Of a DNA stretch of 64,000 bases, positions 49,320-60,449 are shown in pieces. The DNA lies in the NCBI GenBank assembly GCA_022113835.1, contig JAILWY010000012.1, forward strand, positions 12,586,001 through 12,650,000, in the 5' to 3' direction. Made by a program: the position numbers and the translations under genes. The notes under the pieces are model-generated. The model worked only from the letters and a program-made list of their open reading frames with translations, searched no databases and was not told the DNA's origin. How positions within the stretch are numbered: position 1 is the first letter of the stretch; each line of letters begins with the position of its first letter. This DNA is from Atopsyche davidsoni. Lineage: Eukaryota > Arthropoda > Insecta > Trichoptera > Hydrobiosidae.

Positions 49320-50756
49320 TGTATTTTACTCGCAAAATACGCACAAATTTAATACAATTAATGTTTAAAAAGTGACATAATGAGCTTAACTATCTTTTTT
49401 AATAGATGTCAAGCCTTGTACAGCGATAAATCAGCCAATAACGATTTTTAAACACTGAGAAACGAACTTACGTCATCCTCGCTTCGAGTCCATCTCCGGT
49501 CTGCCAGAAATAAGGGACCATTTTACTTGGCGAAATCGTGTCATTTGATTTATTTAATTATTACTTTATTATTCTATTGATAGAGTTGGTTTTTTTACAG
49601 AGTATTGAAAAAACTATAAATTATATTTATCTATTTTTTATTATTTAATTAACGTCCATTTTCAGGGTAAAATAAAATCTTGAAGATGTTGAAAAATTGG
49701 ATAAAATGACGACTTTTTAAAACCAAAGTTTTATAAAGATTTTTTTTTTTTTAATTTTTAAATTAATAAGGCGCACATGGTTTATATTTAATCTTTTAAT
49801 TCCAATTGAAAAAAAGACTTTTAAATGAGTAGGATTCTTGGAAAATATGCCGGACGAATCTCAAATTCCTACACTTCAATCGGAAAAACACATATTTATC
49901 ATAATTAAAGTAAATTTATAAAAAATAAAATAATACCATGATCGGAAGAAAGAATGTATCTAACTTTTTGCATTAAATTTTTTTTGATTGGTGCAGTCAA
50001 TTTTTCGCAAAATCGACCAGAAAATGATCAAAAAAAACTCGAATATTCAACATGGCCCTTAAATTTCATGTACTCGTATTGTATTCACAACACATTTTAT
50101 TGCGTCGCGTCGTCACGCTTAATGTGTAAATATGTCTTTTTATATATTTTATAATTGAAAAATATGTCCATTAGCATTTTCAACACATTTTCGTATGTTT
50201 TATTATCTCGGCTATATTATGAAGTTGAGAAGTTGTTTTGTATTTATCTCTTTTCTTGGCAATTTCATATTTTATAATCATAAATAATTCTTATTTATTT
50301 TAGCATCTATAATTAGCTTTATTTTCTCAAGAAAATTATTATGTGTATTGTTTCCATTATATGCATTTTTATAATCATTTATGAAAATATAAAACGAAAT
50401 TTTTTTATAAATATTTAATTCTCCCTAAAATGATTAACCTGTTTACATTGTAGAGAAAACTATTTACATTTATTGTTGTTATTTAATAATTATTAACAGT
50501 TTATTTTAATTATTTACCAGCCCTGATCTATTTTAAGACAGTCTTTACATAACTGTTTCTGAATAAATATAATTACGCTCGGCTTAAATTTCGTTTTATT
50601 GGTATTTTATAACTGACCTATGACTATGTATTCTTACAAGACTACAAGCAATAAAAAATATTGATAGAATGCCATATAATAACATACCATTAGGCAACTA
50701 AAAAACTCTGAAAAAAAATTTAAGTTCCAAGATTCATTACTTATTTTATGTTAATT
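49320..50756. other. AT-rich intergenic DNA
   Basis: No gene, repeat or regulatory site that I could support. Confidence 0.5.
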
Positions 50757-50840
50757 TACAATAGTCGTTATGCTTACAATACAGTATATGACTGTCTCCA
50801 TATCCTGACCCAGGTTGTGGGGCTTACAACTTGTGTACTG
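50757..50840 (+). repeat. Dispersed repeat, copy 2
   Basis: This is the partner of the repeat at 45,301-45,395. It shares TACAATAGT, TATGCTTACAATAC, TATCCTGACCCAGGTTGTGG and GGCTTACAAC. Confidence 0.7.
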
Positions 50841-52323
50841 AAGTCTTTACTTTAAAAAAACAGAGTACTATCATAAATATGGTAATATGAGCTCTTCGGA
50901 AGTAGCTCATTTATTTTAACTGAAATATTTTAGGAAACTGATTTCATGTCTCCTCAGTAATATAAGACAAAAGACTTTCCGTCAAGCTAGTATCTTGTTT
51001 CGCTGTATATACTTATATAATACAATGTAAAAATGCGGAATATTATTTGATTAGACGTATAAAATAATCTTACTTATTATTTAGTAAGTAAAGCAAAACT
51101 CATTTTGTCTTTAAGATCTAATTTTATTAATTTAAACCATTGGTATTCAATTTGCATACCCAATAACTAATAAGTTCTCACAACTATATGTTTCGAGTAA
51201 TCGATTCACATATGAAACGATGAAAAAATGGGGATATCTTCTACGTATTCAATACTATATTCACAAATGTTAAGATATCATTTTAAAGCCGAATCAAAAC
51301 ATAAATGCGATGTTTGCTTAAGTCTTAAGATTAATCAGCTTTTTATGCCAAAGTCAATGTGTTTTCCGGATGCGATACTATTATTTAATAAAAAACTAAA
51401 AGTACCGACATGACTAATATGATTATAGCAGAATTGTAGACTTGCCAGTGAATAGAAAATAGGCAGTGATGAAACATATTAAGTTTAAATTCGATCTGTC
51501 GTTTTTTTCAACACTTACGTATGAACACTAAAAATATTATCCCGGTGCTTAGAAATACCGCTTCTATTTATATTTTCCGATGAAAGGGTAAACCGCTATT
51601 TTCGATAATGCAAAATATCCACCTTTTTATTTGCTGTTCATTCCTCTTGTCACTTCAGGGTATATTCAGGCCATTCGCATAACTAATATACGTATGTAAT
51701 ACTTTACAAATAAAAACTAATATTGATTGCAACATTTCAAGATGTGAAATAGATTTTACAATTTCATTACTTGTTATTTTTTCACCACTTATACAGATGT
51801 GATCCACTGGCTCATACCTGCTTTTTATTGTTACCTACTGCTATTTTAATAGATTGATATAAGAAAAAATGCACGCTTACTTATTTTCATAGTAAATTAA
51901 ATTATTTAAAAAAAGCCTAATGAGACAAGATCATACCAATATACGCGTTTACCGGTTTCGTATATTTTTATTAAAGTACTTTGTTAATAACTAGTAGGTA
52001 TGCATTCTTAAGGCATTGCTTAATCTTGATGTGTACCTAGAATTTTGATTATCTTAATTTTTTAACCTTAGTAGTTCGTATTTTTCCGTGGCAGTATTTT
52101 ATTCGATTTAATAAAACGCATCTTTGGATTACAACCAACACTTACACCTCATGAAAACTCAAAAGTCCACCATGGCTGGCACCAAAGTGAGAAATCTTCA
52201 GATAACAATAGACTTAAATTTCGTGAATACAATAGCGTCTTCGTTTCTAGAAATGACTATACATGCTTTTGAAGTAAACTGATTATATACTTTCATACAT
52301 AAACATATTTTATTTTGTTTCAG
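50841..52323. other. Upstream region of the venus kinase receptor
   Basis: AT-rich sequence that is probably intron or promoter of VKR. No first exon or TATA/initiator pair could be assigned. Confidence 0.4.
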
Positions 52324-52346
52324 GACATACTTCATCAAAGGTATAG
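52324..52346 (+). other. 5' UTR start of the venus kinase receptor's first coding exon
   Basis: A pyrimidine-rich acceptor (TTTGTTTCAG, ending at 52323) lies 23 bases upstream of the VKR ATG. The coding start is therefore probably preceded by a spliced, non-coding first exon further upstream. I could not identify that exon; the orphan first exon at 32.8-33.16 kb is one remote possibility. Confidence 0.5.
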
Positions 52347-55300
52347 ATGGAAGGAATATCACGAGTCATTTTGACTACTTACATTTGGGTAACAATAATT
52401 AATTCCCAAAATGTAAAAGTTGGTGGTGAAACATGTTTAAATTACTTAGAAGGTGAGATCTTATTTAGTTTACATACTTTTTAAAATAATTGAAATTTAC
52501 TTTTCACTTCAATTATTTTTTGCTAGTGAGATATGTACTATTTTAATGTTCATGCTCAAATCCATTCAACTTAAATATTCTGAATCTCAGCAAATTTAAA
52601 ATAAACAGAAAGTGTTTTTCAAAAGTATTTTAAATTAAATAATAATAAACAATGTTTTTCTATTCAATGATTTATTCACCTTTAAGATTACTAATGTTAT
52701 TTGTATTGACTGACTGCGTATGAAAAAAAATTGACTGTACTACATGTTACAGAGGTCTCTCCACGCTATCTACATTACCATGGCAGCTCTTATGACTTCA
52801 ATATACAAACATCTAATAGGATAACTCATCAGCTGGCAACTGGAATATACAAAATACTATTAGAAGAAGTATTAGGATATCAAAATATCAAATTGATAGC
52901 CGCAGAAAATGACTACAATTTTTCAATGCAGATGAAATATTCCTTTTACCAAAAGGATAATAATCCAAACATGTATGTAACAACTTTTTTGTTCATATTT
53001 ATTATACTACTTGAGTAAACACATTATATACAAAACAGTGGGAGTAAAAATTACCCATGAATGATACAATTCCTTTTTTTAGTGCTCCTAGAATAATGGT
53101 TAACTTGGATGTTTCCGCATCGTCAGATATAGATTTCTACAATAATATTGCCGATTTCCGCATAAAAGAATGTGGCACTCTTTATCCTCCGGGCAGATAT
53201 GCTTGGCTTATACCAAGCCGATTGGGCAAAAACATTCCAAACTCTGATCAGTGGAGATTCTACAGAAACCTATCTAATACACATCTATTCGATATAAGCA
53301 AAACTAAAGATCAAAAACTATTTTCACTTTTAAGGCGATATGCTACGAACTCCACCACAAACAGGTACTAAAAATAATTATTGACGTTTAATTTTTTATT
53401 GGCTGATTCGTTTTATTTTTATTATTGAATTATTTTTATATTTTTAGGTATTTTTGTGAGTCTAGTTACTGCAAAGACGGTATTTACCAGCCTCAACAAT
53501 GCCAAACTTTGGAACCTCATCAATCATGTGCTTTAATGTTTACATCGTACCCAGAAACCACAAGTTTTATAATAGAACACATTAATGAATTAAAACTATA
53601 CATAAATGTAATATGGCTTGGCAACAATTTACGAAAAGCTGTAAATAACATAACTGAGACATATTTAATGCAAAATACAACAAAATCACTCATATTCTTG
53701 GAATGGATGCCGGGAGTGTATACAACAGAATTAGAGCATTTTTATGTGGTTTCTTTACCATACTGTAATTATTTTAAATCGGGAAAAACATTGGGTTGCA
53801 AGTATGAGTTAGCGCAAAGCTTAAAACTTGCTTGGTCAGAGTTGCAAAATATTGCTCAACCAGCATTTCACATCATTCATAAAATTCATTTTGATTCTCA
53901 TCAATATGAAAATCTTCTGAACTTATACAACTCCAACGAGAGTGAATCCATTCACTACACAGCATGTAAATGGTTAAAGAATAACAAAGCTCTTTGGTCA
54001 GAATGGCTTCCTGAAGCAAAAACTAAGAAGCAACTTTATATAGGAGGAATCTTTCCTCTCTCGGGAGCATTTTACAATGCTCAAGGGATTGTACTCGCCG
54101 CTAGGATGGCTCAAGATGCAATCAACTCAAATAAATCAATCCTTAATGACTACACTTTACAATTACTAATAAGTGATGGAAAATGCAAAGCTGATATGGT
54201 TATGAAAACATTTATTGACTATATTTTTCATAACCAGTACCAGAACTTGATAGGTATTCTAGGACCCGCTTGCTCTGAAACTGTGGAACCCCTTGCCGGA
54301 GTATCCAAACACTTCTCGACAGTTGTCATATCTTACAGCGCAGAAGGATCTAGTTTTTCAGATAGAACCAAGTATCCCTACTTCTTCAGAACTATTGGAG
54401 AAAATCAACAGTACGCACAAGTCTACTTGCACTTATTCAAGGCTTTACAATGGAATCAAGTCGCAGCCCTTACAGAAGACGGACAAAAATACACTGAATA
54501 TTTATCTAGTATGGGGGATATGTTCCAAGCTAATGGAATATCATTAATAGCAAACATGAAGTTTCCCCGGGAAAGAAAAGAAATATCTTTAGCCACGGTA
54601 GGTATGTAAGTGAACTCTATCAGGTGTTAATAAATTTTTGATTCATATAAATTAATTATTTTATTGAAAAACCTTTCCAGAATCTACAAGAGTTGAAAAA
54701 AAAGCATGCAAAAGTTATCATAGCTGATGTGTATGATAATGTCGCACGTATAGTTATGTGTCAAGCTTACCAGCAAGAAATGACAATGAAACAAGGTTAT
54801 GTTTGGTTTCTTCCGCCTTGGCTTTCCACAGGCTGGTACAATACAACTCATTTCAATAAAAACTTCAATGAAAGTGTTAATTGTACTATCGACATGATGA
54901 TGGCGGTAGGTTTCCAATTTTACTTACCACAAAGCACTTTTAGCCCATGTTTGCTGATTAGTCAAAACTAACTCAAACAGACAGGCAACAATGTTAGATA
55001 GAACTTTAAAGTACACTATATACAATAATTAAGACTCTGATTGTAATCCAAATCAGATTTTACTAGTTTGCAAATGGAACTATATAAAAAATGACTAAAT
55101 TTTTATTTTATTAACTTTCAGGCTATCAATGGTCACTTTTCATTGAATTATGCTTATTTTGCACCAAATGATACAATAATGCAAGAAAATAAATCTGTTG
55201 GCCAATGGTTAAGGAACTATAAAAAAAAAGTGTCAACTTGGTTTACAAAACTTGCTACAAAAGAGTATGATCCATACACTGCACTGAATAATAATGATTT

Positions 55301-57396
55301 TACTTCAGACTATGCAGGCTATGCATATGATGCAGTGTGGACATATGCACTTGCCGTTGATAAAATGTTTAAATTAAACCCAGAATCATCTTCCGCTATT
55401 CATGACAACACAATGTAAGTATTTTTTTGATAGTTTTAGACTAATTTTATTCATTTCAATTGAACTTTTAATATATTTTAATACATAATTTGTTTGTGTT
55501 TTGCGCATCTCACTATAAAAAAAAACAACTAAGCCATCTAATCAATCAATAGATTTAGATGATCTTAATTTTTTCCTCATATCAAACTGTGTTCTATCAA
55601 CAAAAATGGAGTACCTTAAAAAATCAAACAGACGAATAATGAACATTTTTCTTCTTTTTAGCAAACTTCGTAATATCATCAGCGAAACTGATTTCAGTGG
55701 TGTATCAGGAAGAATAAAGTTTCACGGAGGACCTTCTCGATTTTCTGTAATAAATATTGTTCAATGGCTAGGAGGTCAAAGTCAAATTGTTGGTGAATTC
55801 TATCCTAATATATCTCAAGACCTATCTCAAAATTCTAGCCCTAAAGTTATCGGAGGAATCTTAAATCTTAACGTTACTGCAATAAAATGGCTGACACCTG
55901 ATGGAGTGAAACCGGATGTTTCATTGCCTAATGATGAATGCCTCATTGGACCTCTGGCAGACTTCTTATCCATGACATGTGGGGATGCACTGATTCTGGT
56001 GAACGTCATCAGTTTCACAATTTTGGGTCTACTTCTAACCATTTCTGTAATCATGATTAAGAGACGATATGATAAAAAAATTAAAATGACAGAAGAATAT
56101 ATGAAGTCGATCGGCATAGATAGATACATTGCCATCAATATGACAAATCTAGATAAATGGGAAACTTCACGAGAACGAGTTGTAATAAATCGAAAGTTAG
56201 GAGAAGGAGCTTTCGGAACTGTATATGGAGGCGAAGCTCTTTTAGTAGAAGGGAAAGGCTGGGTTGCTGTGGCAGTCAAAACGCTCAAACTTGGATCCAC
56301 GACTGATGAAAAACTAGACTTCCTTTCTGAAGCAGAGTCGATGAAGCGCTTTGAACACAAGAACATTGTCAAACTTTTAGGCGTGTGCACTAAAAATGAA
56401 CCTGTGTACACTATAATGGAGTTTATGCTTTACGGAGATTTGAAAACTTACTTACTTGCCAGGAGACATTTGGTAAACGATAAGTATACTGATGAAACTG
56501 ATGAAATATCATGTAAAAAACTGACAACAATGGCTTTGGATGTCGCTCGAGCTTTAAGCTATTTAGCCGAACTGAAATACGTTCACAGAGATGTAGCGTG
56601 TCGAAACTGTTTAGTAAATTCTCAAAGAGTCATTAAATTGGGTGATTTTGGGATGACAAGACTAATTTTCGAAAATGATTATTATCGATTCAGTCGAAAA
56701 GGTATGTTACCAGTAAGATGGATGGCCCCAGAAAGCTTAGGTCTTGGGATTTTTACACCAGCATCAGACGTTTGGTCCTTCGGTGTTCTGCTTTATGAAA
56801 TAATAACATTTGGCAGTTTTCCATACCAAGGGCTGAGTAATAATGAAGTTCTAGAAAGCGTTAAAAACGGACGTACTCTAAAAATACCACCTGGAATTAA
56901 ACCACAACTGTAAGTCATCACCATTATTTAAATTACATGCTTTTCATGGTTTATTTTCAATGATAAAAAAATAAAATGAAAATTTATTTTTAACAGGGAA
57001 GGACTCATCAAATCGTGCTGGAATAAAGAATACAAATCTAGGCCAAAAGCTTTTGAAATCGCCGAATTTTTAGCCAACAGTCCGAGGCTTCTCTCCCCGT
57101 GCCTCGACGTTCCTCTCTCTTCAGTTCAAATCGAGTATGACGGGCCAATTGATATTCTTCCAGAAATAATTAACAAACATGCAATTGACCCGGCTGATGC
57201 CCTTCAACAAAATAACCAGAGCAAACCATCTAATGCAGCGTTGAATACGTTACACTTTGACAATCCTAATTATGTAACTGCTGAAATAAATTGTAATGGA
57301 AGAGTTAATAGCAACCCTAAGCTTAAGAAAAATAATTTTGTAAATGATTTCTCATCTGAACGTATTTTGGATGAAGAAGCTGTGCCATTTGTTTGA
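52347..57396 (+). CDS. VKR: Venus kinase receptor: Venus-flytrap ectodomain, TM, tyrosine kinase; 8 coding exons, 1307 aa
   Basis: Coding exons: 52347-52452, 52753-52972, 53083-53364, 53448-54597, 54681-54905, 55122-55414, 55662-56909, 56997-57396 (3924 bp, phase kept). A signal peptide (about residues 1-20) leads into a large cysteine-bearing region and an ANF-receptor/LIVBP-like Venus-flytrap domain (starting near LYIGGIFPLSGAF). A TM helix spans about residues 867-891. The kinase has GEGAFG (939-944), VAVK with Lys965, HRDVACRN (His1067), DFG (Asp1087), the activation-loop DYY pair (Tyr1099/1100), LPVRWMAPE and DVWSFG, so catalytic residues are intact. The kinase is insulin-receptor-like; the flytrap-plus-kinase combination defines the VKR family, whose mosquito member is reported to respond to the neuroparsin OEH. 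The tail carries NPNY (1264-1267). Compared with the insulin receptor YETDYY, the first Tyr is Phe (FENDYY). Many N-glycosylation sequons are present. Confidence 0.93.
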
Positions 57397-58871
57397 TTTA
57401 TTTCAGTGGATATAAAATTATTTTAATTTCTTTCGTATATCAGATATGAATTCAATGGTCTTCATATTACAAAATGTACTTTATCAATTATCGTAATAGT
57501 TTCATTATGAATATTTTCACATTGCCTTTAGTAAAATAACGCTATTTTTGTATCACAGCCGATAAATCCATGATGTAAACTCGGGAATTTTTCACATGAT
57601 TTGATTTGTAAAATATTGTAAATAACTACTTAGTTAATAATAACAATGTTCCTTACAATACGATTGTCTGTTATAAAATTTCTGATTACTAATCTAAATA
57701 ACATTTATTATATTTATAGTATAATACTAATATATTTTATAAATATACCTTAAATTGGTATGATTGAAAAGACTGGAAAAGACATAAATGTATTATTTGT
57801 ATGATTCGAAGAAGAATCTTGTTTCGATAATTTATCAGTATTTAGAATTATACAAAAAAGCATTTGTACATCTGATATTTTTATAGAATATAAAAAATAA
57901 CTTTTTAATTAAAATTGATCGATACTTTGTAAAAGATCTGTAATATTATATTATTATTTATTATTATTGAAAAAAATGGCAAAACAACATGTGAATCCAT
58001 TAAATTTGTAATGTATCAGCATATTACTTTCATAGTCTTCTTACATTGTTTTTTTTTTATTAGATGTTAATTAAATATATTTATAAAATAACTACTAACT
58101 TGTAAGAAACCAGCGTAAACAATGAATATATAATCTATACAAAGAATACTTTGCTTCTTGCCTTTTGTGTCTGCCTAAGTTCACAAGTTTTTACTACTTT
58201 TATCCAAACCATGTAACAATATTGTATTTGAATTTTTTTCTGACTTCATAAAGCAACATAATTTAATGAACTAGAATACATCATGCACTAACAAAACTTA
58301 TTTTTTTACATTCTTGCTCAGTTTTTGAAACTTCAATAGAACTATCAAATAAGAATGCATCAAGTGTTTATTAAATCTATGTGATGCATTTTACAACTAA
58401 TTCCTAAATCAATATATAAAAACTGTTTGGGAATCCACAAATTTAATCTAAATCATTTTTAAATGTCTTGTTACATTGAGAGTTTTCTTTTGCGGATAAA
58501 TATTGTTAATTTTCTTGAATTATTTATTTTTAAATAAAAAAATACATTTAAAAATGGTACCTGAATAATAAACATAAGAGATATTTTTTAAGATATTTTA
58601 AGTGTAGATTTAATGTGTTTTATCATAGCCACAAGATAGTTATTGTTTTAGTCAATCATCTAAAATATTTTATTGCTATGCTATTGAATGATCTCCAATA
58701 AAATAATTGAAAACTTTTTTATTTTTTTCATCCTCTCTAAATACTTTTACGGTCAACAGAGGATATCACGTATTGGAGAACTGCAGGTTAGTCCATCTGT
58801 CCAATTTATTGAATTTCTCTTCCAGAATTCTCATTAATTGTAACAGTTTTCTTGAAATTCAATGTTTTAGC

Positions 58872-58874
<3 letters not shown>

Positions 58875-58911
<37 letters not shown>
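58875..58911. repeat. (AT)18 microsatellite
   Basis: A pure AT dinucleotide run. Confidence 0.95.
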
Positions 58912-58916
<5 letters not shown>

Positions 58917-59196
58917 ATTTAACTTCTACTAGGCAAATTTAAAGTTGTTTTCACATGTAATTTAAAAATACCTTGTTGGATTATATAAAAAATACTGACA
59001 TATGTGTATGTGATATGTAGATATTCAATTCTCACATAAATATGCAAGCTTAAAACCAATATACCTAGTTGCTAATAAATATTTGAACTATTACAGTAAA
59101 AGTAAAGCATTTTATGACAAAAGGATTTTGTTTACCAACAACTAGGCACGTCGGTTTTATGCATGTATATAACAATTAAATTTTCACTCAATTAGA

Positions 59197-59335
59197 GCTG
59201 CGGAGGCTGATAGGTAAAGGTGGTAAGCCGCAATAACCATGAGGTATAGATTCAAATTCCAAATATCTCAAAAAAATTAAAGATTATTTCATTGTTTTAT
59301 ATGTGATTACCTTAATATTGCATGCATAATAAACC
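59197..59335 (+). repeat. SINE-like repeat with tRNA-type B box, copy 2
   Basis: AGCCGCAATAACCATGAGG then TAGATTCAAATTCCA aligns with copy 1 at 25,555. An A-box-like TAGGTAAAGGTGG precedes it and GATTACCTTAATATTGCAT follows. Divergence between copies indicates an old family. Confidence 0.55.
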
Positions 59336-60263
59336 TGCATGGGTTAAAAATGTGTATATATTAAAAATGCATAATACCCATTAGTAACTGATAAATAGCA
59401 TTGCAAAAAAATATAGTTATAGTGTATGGTGAATAATTTATTATTTCACAACTTACAGTTATAATGTTGATAATGATCAAATATACAATAATTTTTTTGG
59501 TCACTAAAACACTGTACTTGATAAAATATAATCAGTTCAATAAAAAACATGTTAGATCTACTGTAAATTTTATTTAATACTCGAATGCTTATACATACAT
59601 ATTCATAACTAATTTGACTGGCACAATACGCTCATCAATAAGAATAATTAATACACATTAAAATGTTCATTGACACTGTTTATAATACGATAATGTGAAG
59701 TATAGAAATAATACTCGTGATATAGTTTGGAATGCATTATCGACGCAGTCAAATTCATTCCATTTTAACGTAAGCTCTTGAGATTCACTGACGTAGTATA
59801 TATATTCCAACAATAAATGAGATAAATATCACAAAAATCCTCACTGGTGCATACGTTGATTTGATATGCATTAATGTAATAAATGATAAATAGGTATAAT
59901 CTATTTCCTATGAGTGTAATGTCAAAATACTCAACCTAACTAAAGGTATTTTTAACGTGATTCAAGATTTGATTTTCTTATTTCCTATATATTTTAACCT
60001 CCAAACATATTTTATTTTATTTCTTATACCTTGCATTGTGCCACATTAGAGTAAATGTGTCATCTGGTATTCAATTGCAAAGAAAAAATAATTTACGTAA
60101 ATCACATCTCTACTGTAGAAAGTTCATTTTGAGGATAAATTTTACTTAAACAGATTTTTAGATGAAAACAAAAGATTATACCAAGCATTTTGAGATTACT
60201 TTTTTTCTCAATACAGACAGTTAGGATTAATGCACAAATTGCATTAAACTTATTTAGAGATTA

Positions 60264-60269
60264 TTTATT
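60264..60269 (-). terminator. Polyadenylation signal of the ITM2 gene
   Basis: A minus-strand AATAAA lies about 180 bases beyond the ITM2 stop codon and is a plausible end of its 3' UTR. Confidence 0.4.
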
Positions 60270-60449
60270 ACCTTAGTATTTTGAAAATTCCAATTAAATA
60301 ACTTAATCATTAAGAATTTTTCACGAATCGAATTTATCAATTATTCTGATACTGCCAGATGCAACTACAATTTAAATATAATATTATTTTAATACACCAG
60401 TTGATATTTCTAAATACATCCATATTTATGAAACTTTTACTTATTAATT

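Larger units (their letters stand above)
57397..60263. other. Convergent 3' region between VKR and ITM2
   Basis: Contains the VKR 3' UTR; ATTAAA occurs near 57,998 and AATAAA near 58,543, so its end is uncertain. An (AT)18 run lies at 58,875-58,911 and a SINE-like copy at 59,197. No further gene is seen. Confidence 0.5.

Noticed and set aside
55827..56411. 194-codon minus-strand open frame
   Set aside because: It is antisense to the VKR transmembrane and kinase exon, whose forward frame has clear kinase motifs; the antisense peptide has none.
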